Part shown: positions 9,288 through 22,982 of the stretch, one piece after another
How the letters are laid out: every line of letters starts with the position of its first letter
Numbering within the stretch: position 1 is the first letter of the stretch
From: Arctopsyche grandis
Lineage: Eukaryota > Arthropoda > Insecta > Trichoptera > Hydropsychidae
Length of the DNA: 64,000 bases
Assembly: GCF_051622035.1 (NCBI RefSeq)
Contig: NC_135355.1
Location: forward strand, 29,854,986-29,918,985
Reading direction: 5' to 3'
Made by a program: the position numbers and the translations under genes
Notes under the pieces: generated by a model
Told to the model about the DNA's origin: nothing
Seen by the model: only the letters and a program-made list of their open reading frames with translations
Database searches by the model: none

Positions 9288-11203
9288 GTTAGGTTGGGTT
9301 AGGTTAGGTGAGGTTAGCGAGTTTTGTGTATAATTTACAATCTCGATTTCTTTGATATCGGTTATGGTTAGGTAAGGTTGGGATAGGTTTCGTGAGCTAA
9401 GCGAATTTTGTGTAAATCTTACAATCTCGAATTCTTTGATTACGGTGATGGTAAGGTTAGGTTGGGTTAGGTTTGGTGAGGTTAGCACGTTTTGTGTATA
9501 TTTTTGCAATATCGAATTATTTGATTTTGGAGATGGTTGGGTTAGGTAGGGTAAAGTTTGGTGAGGTTTGCGAGTTTTGTGTAATACATTCTCGAATTAT
9601 TTGATTTCGGTGAAGCTAGGTTAGGTTGGGTTAGGTTTGGTGAGGTAAGCGAGTTTTGTTTAATTCTTACAATCTTGTGTTCCTAGATTTCGGTGATGGT
9701 TAGGTTAGGTTGCGTTAGGTTTGGTGATATAAGCACGTTTTGTGTATATTTTGGCAAAGTCGAATTTTTTGATTTCGGTGATGGTTAGGTTAGGTTGGGT
9801 TAGGTTTCGTGAGGTTAGCGAGTTTTGTATATAACCTACATTCTCGATTTCTTTGATTTCGGGGATGGTTGGGTTAGGTAGTGTAGGGTTTGGTGAGGTT
9901 AGTGAGTTTTGTGGTAATCTTACAATCTGGAATTCATTGAATTCGGTGTTGTTTAGGTAAGTTTGGGTTAGTTTATGTGAGGTAAGCGAGTTTTTTGTAA
10001 ATTTTACAATCTCGAATTCTTTGATTTCGGTGATGGTTAGGTTAGGTTGGGTTAGGTTTGGTGAGGTTAACGAGTTTTGTGAAAATCTTACAATCTCGAA
10101 TTCTTTGATTTCGGTGAAGATAAGGTTAGGTTGGGTAAGGTTTGGTGAGGTGAGCGAGTTTTGTGAAAATCTTACAATCTCGAACTCTTTGATTTCGGTG
10201 ATTGTTAGGTTAGGTTGGGTTAAGTTTCGTGAGTTTTGTGAAAATCTTACAATTTCGAATTCTTTAATTTCAGTGATGGTTAGTTTAGGTTGGGTTAGGT
10301 TTGGTGAGGTTAACGAGTTTTGTGAAAATCTTACAATCTCGAATTCTTTGATTTCGGTGATGGTTAGGTTAGGTTGGGTTAGTTTTCGTGAGGTTAGCGA
10401 GATTTGTGTATATCTAACAATCTCGAATTCTTTGACTTCGGTGATGGTTAGGTTAGGTTGGGTTAAGTTTCGTGAGTTTTGTGAAAATCTTACAATTTCG
10501 AATTCTTTAATTTCGGTGATGGTTAGTTTAGGTTGGGTTAGGTTTGGTGAGGTTAACGAGTTTCGTGAAAATCTTACAATCTCGAATTCTTTGATTTCGG
10601 TGATGGTTAGGTTAGGTAGGGTTAGGTTTGATGAGGTACGCGAGTTTTGTGAAAATTTTACAATCTCGAATTCTTTGATTTCGGTGATGGTTAGGTTAGG
10701 TTGGGTTAAGTTTCGTGAGTTTTGTGAAAATCGTACAATCTCGAATTCTTTGATTTCGGTGATGGTTAGGTTAGGTTGGGTTAGGTTTGGTGAGGTTAGC
10801 GAGTTTTGTGAAAATCTTACAATCTCGGATTCTATGAATTCGGTAATGGCTAGGTTAGGTTGGGTTAGGTTTGGGTGAGGTTAACGAGTTTTGTGAAAAT
10901 CTTACAATCTCGAATTCTTTGATTTCGGTGATGGTTAGGTTAGGTTGGGTAAGGTTTAGTAAGGTGAGCGAGTTTTGTGAAAATCTTACAATCTCGAATT
11001 CATTGATTTCGGTGATGGTTAGGTTAGGTTGGGTTAGGTTTGGTGAGGTTAACGAGTTTTGTGAAAATCTTACAATCTCGAATTCTTTGATTTCGGTGAT
11101 GGTTAGGTCAGGTTAGGTAAAGTTTGGTGAGTTTTGTGAGAATCTTACAATCTCAAATTCTTTGAATTCGGTGTTGCTTAGGTTAGGTTGGGTTAGGTTT
11201 GGT

Positions 11204-12600
11204 GAGGTTAGCACGTTTTGTGTATATTTTTGTAATGTCGAATCTTTTGATTTCGGTGATGGTAAGGTTAGGTTGGGTTAGGTTTGGTGAGGTAAGCGAG
11301 TTTTTTGTATAATTTACAATCTCGATTTCTTTGATATCGGTTATGGTGAGGATAGGTTGGGATAGGTTTCGTGAGGTAAGCGAATTTTGTGTTAATCTAA
11401 AAATCTTGAATTATTTGATTTCGGTGATGGCTAGGTTAGGTTGGGTTAGGTTTGGTGAGATCAGCACGTTTTGTGTATATTTTTGCAATGTCGAATTCTT
11501 TGATTTCGGTGATGGTTAGGTTAGGTTGGGTTAGTTTTCGTGAGGTTAGCGAGATTTGTGTATATCTAACAATCTCGAATTCTTTGACTTCGGTGATGGT
11601 TAGGTTAGGTTGGGTTAAGTTTCGTGAGTTTTGTGAAAATCTTACAATTTCGAATTCTTTAATTTCGGTGATGGTTAGTTTAGGTTGGGTTAGGTTTGGT
11701 GAGGTTAACGAGTTTCGTGAAAATCTTACAATCTCGAATTCTTTGATTTCGGTGATGGTTAGGTTAGGTAGGGTTAGGTTTGATGAGGTACGCGAGTTTT
11801 GTGAAAATTTTACAATCTCGAATTCTTTGATTTCGGTGATGGTTAGGTTAGGTTGGGTTAAGTTTCGTGAGTTTTGTGAAAATCGTACAATCTCGAATTC
11901 TTTGATTTCGGAGATGGTTGGGTTAGGTAGTGTAGGGTTTGGTGAGGTTAGTGAGTTTTGTGGTAATCTTACAATCTGGAATTCATTGAATTCGGTGTTG
12001 TTTAGGTAAGTTTGGGTTAGTTTATGTGAGGTAAGCGAGTTTTTTGTAAATTTTACAATCTCGAATTCTTTGATTTCGGTGATGGTTAGGTTAGGTGGGC
12101 TTAGGTTTCGTGAAGTAAGCGAGTTTTGTGTATAACTTACAATCTCGAATTCTTTGATTTCGGTGATGGTTAGGTTAGGTTGGGTTAAGTTTCGTGAGTT
12201 TAGAGAAAATCGTACAATCTCGAATTCTTTGATTTCGGTGATTGTTAGGTTAGGTTGGGTTAGGTTTGGTGAGGTTAGCACGTTTTGTGTATACTTTTGT
12301 AATGTCGAATCTTTTGATTTCGGGGATGGTAAGGTTAGGTTGGGTTAGGTATGGTGAGGTTAGCGAGTTTTTTGTATAATTTACAATCTCGATTTCTTTG
12401 ATATCGGTTATGGTGAGGATAGGTTGGGATAGGTTTCGTGAGGTAAGCGAATTTTGTGTTAATCTAAAAATCTCGAATTATTTGATTTCGGTGATGGCTA
12501 GGTTAGGTTGGGTTAGGTTTGGTGAGATCAGCACGTTTTGTGTATATTTTTGCAATGTCGAATTCTTTGATTTCGGTGATGGTTAGGTTAGATTGGGTTA
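11204..12600 (+). repeat. About 1.4 kb higher-order block, copy 1 of 4
   Basis: The same succession of monomer variants recurs at about 23002-24398, 28491-29887 and 36714-38111. Offsets from this copy are 11,798, 17,287 and about 25,510. Each copy includes the diagnostic variants GATGAGGTACGCGAG, GGTAGTGTAGGGTTTGG and TGAGTTTAGAGAAAATCG. Only scattered differences separate them, for example CTTGAATTATTTG here against CTCGAATTATTTG elsewhere, and one extra A near 36861 in copy 4. Confidence 0.85.
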
Positions 12601-13293
12601 GTTTTCGTGAGGTTAGCGAGATTTGTGTATATCTAACAATCTCGAATTCTTTGACTTCGGTGATGGTTAGGTTAGGTGGGCTTAAGTTTCGTGAAGTTAG
12701 CGAGTTTTGTGTATAACTTACAATCTCGAATTCTTTGATTTCGGTGATGGTTAGGTTAGGTTGGGTTAAGTTTCGTGAGTTTTGTGAAAATCTTACAATT
12801 TCGAATTCTTTAATTTCGGTGATGGTTAGTTTAGGTTGGGTTAGGTTTGGTGAGGTTAACGAGTTTTGTGAAAATCTTACAATCTCGAATTCTTTGATTT
12901 CGGTGATGGTTAGGTTAGGTTGGGTTAGGTTTCGTGAGTTTTGTGAAAATCGTACAATCTCGAATTCTTTGATTTCGGAGATGGTTGGGTTAGGTAGTGT
13001 AGGGTTTGGTGAGGTTAGTGAGTTTTGTGGTAATCTTACAATATGGAATTCATTGAATTCGGTGTTTTTTAGGTAAGTTTGGGTTAGTTTATGTGAGGTA
13101 AGCGAGTTTTTTGTAAATTTTACAATCTCGAATTCTTTGATTTCGGTGATGGTTAGGTTAGGTGGGCTTAGGTTTCGTGAAGTAAGCGAGTTTTGTGTAT
13201 AACTTACAATCTCGAATTCTTTGATTTCGGTGATGGTTAGGTTAGGTTGGGTTAAGTTTCGTGAGTTTTGTGAAAATCGTACAATCTCGAATT

Positions 13294-16200
13294 CTTTGAT
13301 TTCGGTGATGGTTAGGTTAGGTTGGGTAAGGTTTGGTGAGGTTAGCGAGTTTTGTGAAAATCTTACAATCTCGGATTCTTTGAATTCGGTAATGGCTAGG
13401 TTAGGTTGGGTTAGGTTTGGGTGAGGTTAACGAGTTTTGTGAAAATCTTACAATCTCGAATTCATTGATTTCGGTGATGGTTAGGTTAGGATGGGTTAGG
13501 TTTGGTGAGGTTAACGAGTTTTGTGAAAATCTTAAAATCTCGAATTCTTTGATTTCGGTGATGGTTAGGTTAGGTTGGGTTAGGTTTGGTGAGGTTAGCG
13601 AGTTTTGTGAAAATTTTACAATCTCGAATTCTTTGATTTCGGTGATGGTAAGGTTAGGTTGGGTTAGGTTTGGTAAGGTTAGCACGTTTTGTGTATATTT
13701 TTGCAATATCGAATTATTTGATTTCGGAGATGGTTGGGTTAGGTAGGGTAGAGTTTGGTGAGTTAAGCGAGTTTTGTGTAATACATTCTCGAATTATTTG
13801 ATTTCGGTGATGGCTAGGTTAGGTTGGGTTAGGTTTGGTGAGGTAAGCGAGTTTTGTTTAATTTTTACAATCTCGTATTCTTAGATTTCGGTGATGGTTA
13901 GGTTAGGTTGGGTTAGGTTTGGTGATATAAGCACGTTTTGTGTAAATTTTTGCAAAGTCGAATTCTTTGATTTCAGTGATGGTTAGGTTAGGTTGGGTTA
14001 GGTTATGTGAGGTTAGCGAGTTTTTTGTATAACCTACATTCTCGAATTCTTTGATTTCGGTGATGGTTAGGTTAGGTTGGGTTAAGTTTCGTGAGTTTTG
14101 TGAAAATCTTACAATCTCGAATTCTTTGATTTCGGTGATGGTTAGGTTAGGTTGGGTTAAGTTTCGTGAGGTTTGCGAAAATCTTACAATCTCGATTTCG
14201 GTGATGGTTAGGTTAGGTTGGGTAAGGTTTGGTGAGATTAGCACGTTTTGTGTATATTTTTGCAATGTCGAATTCTTTGATTTTACTAACGGTTAGGTTA
14301 GGTTGGGTTAGGTTTGGTGAGGTTTACGAGTTTTGTGAAAATCTAACAATCTCGAATTCTTTGATTTCGGTGATGGTTAGGATAGGTTGGGTTAGGTTTG
14401 GTGAGGTTAGCACGTTTTGTGTATAACCTACATTCTCGAATTCTTTGATTTCGGTGATGGTTAGGTTAGGTTGGGTTAGGTTTGGTGAGGTTAGCACGTA
14501 TTGTGTATATTTTTGCAATGTCGAATTCTTTGATTTCGGTGATGGTTGTGTAAGGTAGGGTAAGGTTTGGTGAGGTCAGCGAGTTTTGTGTAATACATTC
14601 TCGAATTCTTTGATTTCGGTGATGGCTTGGTTAGGTTGGGTTAGGTTTGGTGAGGTTTGCGAGTTTTGTGTAATTTATTCTCGAATTCTTTGATTTCTGT
14701 GATGGCTAGGTTAGGTTGGGGTAGGTTTGTGAGGTAAGCGAGTTTTGTGAAAATTTTACAATCTCGAATTCTTTGATTTCGGTGATGGTTAGGTTAGGTT
14801 GGGTTAGGTTTGGTGGGGTTAGCGAGTTTTGTGAAAATTTTACAATCTCGAATTCTTTGATTTCGGTGATGGTTAGGTTAGGTTGGGTTAGGTTTGGTAA
14901 GGTTAGCACGTTTTGTGTATATTTTTGTAATGTCGAATCTTTTGATATCGGTGATGGTAAGGTTAGGTTGGGGTAGGTTTGTGAGGTAAGCGAGTTTTGT
15001 GAAAATTTTACAATCTCGAATTCTTTGATATCGGTTATGGTGAGGTTAGGTTGGGATAGGTTTCGTGAGGTAAGCGAATTTTGTGTTAATCTTACAATCT
15101 CGAATTATTTGATTTCGGTGATGGCTAGGTTAGGTTGGGTTAGGTTTGGTGAGATGAGCACGTTTTGTGTATATTTTTGCAATGTCGAATTCTTTGATTT
15201 CGGGGATGGTTAGGTGAGGTTGGGTTAGTTTTCGTGAGGTTAGCGAGATTTGTGTATATCTTACAATCTCGAATTCTTTGATTTCGGTGATGGTTAGGTT
15301 AGGTTATGTTAGGTTTGGTGAGGTTAGCACGTTTTGTGTATGTTTTTTCAATGTCGAATTCTTTGATTTCGGTGATGGTTAGGTTAGGTTGGGTTAGGTT
15401 TGGTGAGGTTAGCGAGTTTTGTGAAAATTTTACAATTTCGAATTCTTTGATTTCGGTGATGGTAAGGTTAGGTTGGGTAAGGTTTGGTGAGGTTAGCGAG
15501 TTTTGTGAAAATTTTTGCAATATCGAATTATTTGATTTCGGAGATGGTTGGGTTTGGAAGGGGAAGGTTTGGTGAGGTTAGCGAGTTTTGTGTAATACAT
15601 TCTCGAATTATTTGATTTCGGTGATGGCTAGGTTAGGTTGGGTTAGGTTTGGTGAGATCTGCACGTTTTGTGTATATTTTTGCAATGTCGAATTCTTTGA
15701 TTTCGGTGATGGTTAGGTTAGATTGGGTTAGTTTTCGTGAGGTTAGCGAGATTTGTGTATATCTAACAATCACGAATTCTTTGACTTCGGTGATGGTTAG
15801 GTTAGGTGGGCTTAAGTTTCGTGAAGTTAGCAAGTTTTGTGTATAACTTACAATCTCGAATTCTTTGATTTCGGTGATGGTTAGGTTAGGTTGGGTTAAG
15901 TTTCGTGAGTTTTGTGAAAATCTTACAATTTCGAATTCTTTAATTTCGGTGATGGTTAGTTTAGGTTGGGTTAGGTTTGGTGAGGTTAACGAGTTTTGTG
16001 AAAATCTTACAATCTCGAATTCTTTGATTTCGGTGATGGTTAGGTTAGGTTGGGTTAAGTTTCGTGAGTTTTGTGAAAATCGTACAATCTCGAATTCTTT
16101 GATTTCGGTGATGGTTAGGTTAGGTTGGGTTAGGTTTGGTGAGGTTAGCGAGTTTTGTGAAAATCTTACAATCTCGGATTCTATGAATTCGGTAATGGCT

Positions 16201-16960
16201 AGGTTAGGTTGGGTTAGGTTTGGGTGAGGTTAACGAGTTTTGTGAAAATCTTACAATCTCGAATTTTTTGATTTCGGTGATGGTTAGGTTAGGTTGGGTA
16301 AGGTTTAGTAAGGTGAGCGAGTTTTGTGAAAATCTTACAATCTCGAATTCATTGATTTCGGTGATGGTTAGGTTAGGTTGGGTTAGGTTTGGTGAGGTTA
16401 ACGAGTTTTGTGAAAATCTTACAATCTCGAATTCTTTGATTTCGGTGATGGTTAGGTTAGGTTGGGTTAGGTTTCGTGAGGTTAGCGAGTTTTGTGAAAA
16501 TTTTACAATCTCGAATTCTTTGATTTCGGTGATGGTTAGGTTAAGTTGGGTTAGGTTTGGTAAGGTTAGCACGTTTTGTGTATATTTTTGCAATATCGAA
16601 TTATTTGATTTCGGAGATGGTTGGGTTAGGTAGGGTAGAGTTTGGTGAGTTAAGCGAGTTTTGTGTAAAACATTCTCGAATTATTTGATTTCGGTGATGG
16701 CTAGGTTAGGTTGGGTTAGGTTTGGTGAGGTAAGCGAGTTTTGTTTAATTCTTACAATCTCGTATTCTTAGATTTCGGTGATGGTTAGGTTAGGTTGGGT
16801 TAGGTTTGGTGATTTAAGCACGTTTTGTGTAAATTTTTGCAAAGTCGAATTCTTTGATTTCAGTGATGGTTAGGGTAGGTTGGGTTAGGTTTCGTGAGGT
16901 TAGCGAGTTTTGTATATAACCTACATTCTCGATTTCTTTGATTTCGGTGATGGTTAGGTA
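13294..16960 (+). repeat. About 3.7 kb duplicated satellite block, copy A
   Basis: This block matches about 38888-42640. The offset is 25,594 up to about 15.4 kb and 25,678 afterwards. The change of 84 bp equals exactly one monomer, which is present only in the second copy (around 41.1 kb). Otherwise the monomer order is the same, including the rare GATTTTACTAACGG variant and the GGTTTGTGAGGTAAGCG monomer. Confidence 0.8.
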
Positions 16961-19900
16961 AGGTTGGGTTAAGTTTCGTGAGTTTTGTGAAAATCTTACA
17001 ATCTCGAATTCTTTGATTTCGGTGATGGTTAGGTTAGGTTGGGTTAAGTTTCGTGAGTTTTGTGAAAATCTTACAATTTCGAATTCTTTAATTTCGGTGA
17101 TGGTTAGTTTAGGTTGGGTTAGGTTTGGTGAGGTTAGCGAGTTTTGTGTATAACCTGCATTCTCGAATTCTTTGATTTCGGTGATGGTTAGGTAAGGTTG
17201 GGTTAAGTTTCGTGAGTTTTGTGAAAATCTTACAATCTCGAATTCTTTGATTTCGGTGATGGTTAGGTTAGGTTGGGTTAAGTTTCGTGAGTTTTGTGAA
17301 AATCGTACAATCTCGAATTCTTTGATTTCGGTGATGGTTAGGTTAGGTTGGGTTAGGTTTGGTGAGGTTAGCGAGTTTTGTGAAAATCTTACAATCTCGG
17401 ATTCTATGAATTCGGTAATGGCTAGGTTAGGTTGGGTTAGGTTTGGTGAGGTTAACGAGTTTTGTGAAAATCTTACAATCTCGAATTCTTTGATTTCGGT
17501 GATGGTTAGGTTAGGTTGGGTAAGGTTTAGTAAGGTGAGCGAGTTTTGTGAAAATCTTACAATCTCGAATTCATTGATTTCGGTGATGATTAGGTTAGGT
17601 TGGGTTAGGTTTGGTGAGGTTAACGAGTTTTGTGAAAATCTTACAATCTCGAATTCTTTGATTTCGGTGATGGTTAGGTCAGGTTAGGTAAAGTTTGGTG
17701 AGTTTTGTGAGAATCTTACAATCTCAAATTCTTTGAATTCGGTGTTGCTTAGGTTAGGTTGGGTTAGGTTTAGTGAGGTAAGCACGTTTTGTGTATATTT
17801 TTGAAATGTCAAATTCTTTGATTTCGGTGATGGTTAGGTTAGGTTGGGTTAGGTTTCGTGAGGTTAGCGAGTTTTGTGTAAATCTTACAATCTGGAATTC
17901 TTTGATTTCGGAGATGGTTGGGTTAGATAGGGTAAGGTTTGTGAGGTTAGTGAGTTTTATGTAAATCTGACAATCTCGAATTTTTTGATATCAGTGATGG
18001 TTAGGATAGGTTGGGTTAGGTTTGGTGAGTTTTGTGAAAATCTTACAATCTCGAATTCTTTGATTTCGGTGATGGAAAAGTTAGGTTGGGTTAGGTTTCG
18101 TGAGGTAAGCGAGTTTTGTGTATAACTTACAATCTCGAATTTTTTGATTTCGGTAATGGTAAGGTATGGTTGGTTAGGTTTCGTGAGGTAAGCGAATTTT
18201 GTGTAAATCTTACAATCTCGAATTCTTTGATATCGGTGATGGTTAGGTTAGGTTGGGTTAGGTTTGGTGAGGTTAGCACGTTTTGGGTATATTTTTGCAA
18301 TGTCGAATTTTTTGATTTCGGTGATGGTGAGGTTAGGTTGTGTTCGGTTTCACGAGGTTAGCGAGTTCTGTGTATTTCTAACAATCTCAAATTCTTTGAT
18401 TTCGGTGATGGTTAGGTTAGGTTGGGTTAGGTTTGGTGAGGTAAGCGAGTTTTGTGTAAATCTTACAATCTCGAATTCATTGATTTCGGAGATGGTTGGG
18501 TTAGGTAGGGAAAGATTTGGTGAGGTTAGTGAGTTTTGTGTAATACAATCACGAATTCTTTGACTTCGGTGATTGCTAGGTAAGGTTGGGTTAGGTTTGG
18601 TGAGGTTAGTGAGATATTTGTAATACAATCTCGATTTTTTTGATTTCGGTGATGGTTAGGTTAGGTTGGGTTAGGTTTCGTTAGGTAAGCGAATTTTGTG
18701 TTAATCTTACAATCTCGAATTCTTTGATTTCGGTGATGGTTTGGTTAGGTTTCGTGAGGTTAGCGAATTTTGTGTATAACTGACAATCTCGAATACTTTT
18801 ATTTCGGAGATGGTTGGGTTAGTTTGGGTAAGGTTTGGTGAGGTTAGTGAGTTTTGTGTAATACAATCACGAATTCTTTGACTTCGGTGATTGCTAGGTA
18901 AGGTTGGGTTAGGTTTGGTGAGGTTAGTGAGATATTTGTAATACAATCTCGATTTTTTTGATTTCGGTGATGGTTAGGTTAGGTTGGGTTAGGTTTGGTG
19001 AGGTTAGCGAGTTTTGTGAAAATCTTACAATCTCGAATTCTTTGATTTCGGTGATGGTTAGGTAAGGTTGGGTTAGGTTTGGGGAAGTTAGCACGTTTTA
19101 TGTATATTTTTGCAATGTCGAATTCTTTAATTTCGGTGATGGTTAGGTTAGGTTGGGTTAAGTTTCGTGAGTTTTGTGAAAATCTTACAATCTCGATTTC
19201 GGTGATGGTTAGGTTAGGTTGGGTTACGTTTGGTGAGATTAGCACGCTTTGCGTATATTTTTGCAATGTCCAATTCTTTGATTTTGGTAATGGTCAGGTA
19301 AGGTTGGGTTAGGTTTCGTAAGGTAAGCGAGTTTTGTGTATATCTTACAATCTCGAATTCTTTGAATTCGGTGAAGGCAAGGTTAGGTTGGGTTAGGTTT
19401 GGTGAGGTTAACGAGTTTTGTGAAAATCTAACAATCTCGAATTCTTTGATTTCGGTGATGGTTAGGTTAGGTTGGGTTAGGTTTGGTGAGGTGAGCACGT
19501 TTTGTGTATAACTTACATACTCGAATTCTTTGATTTCGGTGATGGTTAGGTTAGGTTGGGTTAAGTTTCGTGAGTTTTGTGAAAATCTTACAATCTCGAA
19601 TTCTTTGATTTCGGTGATGGTTAGGTTAGGTTGGGTTAGGTTTGGTGAGGTTAGCACGTATTGTGTATATTTTTGCAATGTCGTAATCTTTGATTTCGGT
19701 GATGGTTGTGTAAGGTAGGGTCAGGTTTGGTGAGTACAGCGAGTTTTGTGTAATACATTCTCGAATTCTTTGATTTCGGTGATGGCTAGGTTAGGTTGGG
19801 TTAGGTTTGGTGAGGTTAGCGAGTTTTGTGTAATACAATCTCGAATTCTTTGATTTCGGTGATCGCTAGCTTAGGTTGGGTTTGGTTAAGTGAGGTAAGC

Positions 19901-22900
19901 GAGTTTTGTGTAAATCTTACAATCTCGAATTCTTTGATTTCGGTGATGTTTAGGTTAGGTTGGGTTAGGTTTCGTGAGGTTAGCGAGTTTTGTGTATAAC
20001 TGACAATCTCGAATTCTTTATATCGGTGATGGCTAGGTTAGGTTGGGTTAGGTTTAGTGAGGTTAGTACGTTTTATGTATATTTTTGCAATGTCGAATTC
20101 TTTGATTTTGGTAATGGTTAGGTTAGGTTGGGTTAGGTTTCGTGAGGTTAGCGAGTTTTGTGTATATCTAACAATCTCGAATTCTTTGAATTCGGTGATG
20201 GCTAGGTTAGGTTGGGTTAGGTTTGGTGAGGTTAGCGAGTTTTGTGTAATTCAATCTCGAATTCTTTGATTTCGGTGATGGTTTCGTTAGGTTGGGTTAG
20301 GTTTCAAGAGGTTGGCGAATTTTGTGTATAACTAACAATCTCGAATTCTTTGATTTCGGTGATGGTTAGGTTTGGTGAGGTTAGCGAGTTTTGTGTAATA
20401 CAATAACGAATTCTTTGACTTCGGTGATTGCTACGTTAGGTTGGCTTAGGTTTGGGGAGGTTAGCGAGTTTTTTGTTATACAATCTCGAATTCTTTGAAT
20501 TCGGTGATGGCTAGGTTAGGTTGGATTAGTTTTGGTGAGGTTAGCGAGTTTTGTGTAATACAATAACGAATTCTTTGACTTCGGTGATTGCTAGATTAGG
20601 TTGGGTTAGGTTTGGTGAGGTTAGCGAGTTTTTTGTTATACAATCTCGAATTCTTTGAATTCGGTGATGGCTAGGTTAGGTTGGATTGGTTTGGTGAGGT
20701 TAAGGAGTTTTGTGAAAATCTTACAATCTCGAATTCTTTGATTTCAGTGATGGTTAGGTTAAGTTGGGCTAGGTTTGGTGAGGTTAGCACGTTTTGTGTA
20801 TATTTTTGCAATGTCGAATTCTTTGAGTTTGGTGATGGTTAGGTTAGGTTGGGATAGTTTTCGTGAGGTTAGCAAGTTTTGTGTATATCTTACAATCTCA
20901 AATTCTTTGATTTCGGTGATGGTTAGGTTAGGTTGTGTTAGGTTTGGTGAGGTTTGCACGGTTTGTGTATATTTTTTCAATGTCGAATTCTTTAATTTCG
21001 GTGATGGTTTGGTTAGGTTGGGTTAGGTTTCGTGAGGTCAGGGAGTTTTGTGAAAATCTTACAATCTCGAATTCTTTGATATCGGTGATGGTTAGGTTAG
21101 GTTGGGTTAGGTTTGGTGAGGTTAGCACGTTTTGGGTATATTTTTGCAATGTCGAATTCTTTGATTTCGGTGATGGTGAGGTTAGGTTGTGATCGGTTTC
21201 ACGAGGTTAGCGAGTTCTGTGTATTTCTAACAATCTCAAATTCTTTGATTTCGGTGATGGTTAGGTTAGGTTGGGTTAGGTTTGGTGAGGTTAGCACGTA
21301 TTGTGTATATTTTTGCAATGTCGAATTCTTTGATTTCGGTGATGGTTGTGTAAGGTAGGGTCAGGTTTTGTGAGTACAGCGAGTTTTGTGTAATACATTC
21401 TCGAATTCTTTGATTTCGGTGATGGCTAGGTTAGGTTGGGTTAGGTTTGGTGAGGTTAGCGAGTTTTGTGTAATACAATCTCGAATTCTTTGATTTCGGT
21501 GATCGCTAGCTTAGGTTGGGTTAGGTTTAGTGAGGTAAGCGAGTTTTGTGTAAATCTTACAATCTCGAATTCTTTGATTTCGGTGATGTTTAGGTTAGGT
21601 TGGGTTAGGTTTAGTGAGGTTAGCGAGTTTTGTGTATATCTAACAATCTCGAATTCTTTGAATTCAGTGATGGCTAGGTTAGGTTGGGTTAGGTTTGGTG
21701 AGGTTAGCGAGTTTTGTGTAATACAATCTCGAATTCTTTGATTTCGGTGATGTTTAGGTTAGGTTGGGTTAGGTTTCGTGAGGTTAGCGAGTTTTGTGTA
21801 TAACCTACATTCTCGAATTCTTTGATTTCGGTGATGGTTAGGTTAGGTTGGGTTAAGTTTCGTGAGTTTTGTGAAAATCTTACAATCTCGAATTCTTTGA
21901 TTTCGGTGATGGTTAGGTTAGGTTGGGTTAGGTTTGGTAAGGTAAGCACGTTTTGTGTATATTTTTGCAATATCGAATTATTTGATTTCGGAGATGGTTG
22001 GGTTAGGTAGGGTAAAGTTTGGTGAGTTAAGCGAGTTTTGTGTAATACATTCTCGAATTCTTTGATTTCGGTGATGGCTAGGTTAGGTTGGGTTAGGTTT
22101 GGTGAGGTTTGCGAGTTTTGTGTAATTTATTCTCGAATTCTTTGATTTCTGTGATGGCTAGGTTAGGTTGGGGTAGGTTTGTGAGGTAAGCGAGTTTTGT
22201 GAAAATTTTACAATCTCAAATTCCTTGATTTCGGTGATGGTTAGGTTAGGTTGGGTTAGGTTTGGTGAGGTTAGCGAGTTTTGTGAAAATTTTACAATCT
22301 CGAATTCTTTGATTTCGGTGATGGTTAGGTAAGGTTAGGTTAGGTTTGGTAAGGTTAGCACGTTTTGTGTATATTTTTGCAATATCGAATTATTTGATTT
22401 CGGAGATGGTTGGGTTAGGTAGGGTAGAGTTTGGTGAGTTAAGCGAGTTTTGTGTAATACATTCTCGAATTATTTGATTTCGGTGATGGCTAGGTTAGGT
22501 TGGGTTAAGTTTCGTGAGTTTTGTGAAAATCTTACAATTTCGAATTCTTTAATTTCGGTGATGGTTAGTTTAGGTTGGGTTAGGTTTGGTGAGGTTAACG
22601 AGTTTTGTGAAAATCTTACAATCTCGAATTCTTTGATTTCGGTGATGGTAAGGTTAGGTTGGGTAAGGTTTGTTGAGGTGAGTGAGTTTTGTGAAAATCT
22701 TACAATCTCGAATTCTTTGATTTCGGTGATGGTTAGTTTAGGTTGGGTTAGGTTTGGTGAGGTTAACGAGTTTTGTGAAAATCTTACAATCTCGAATTCT
22801 TTGATTTCGGTGAAGGTTAGGTTAGGTTGGGTAAGGTTTGGTGAGGTGAGCGAGTTTTGTGAAAATCTTACAATCTCGAATTCTTTGATTTCGGTGATGG

Positions 22901-22982
22901 TTAGGTTAGGTTGGGTTAAGTTTCGTGAGTTTTGAGAAAATCTTATAATCTCGAATTCTTTGATTTCGGTGATTGTTAGGTT

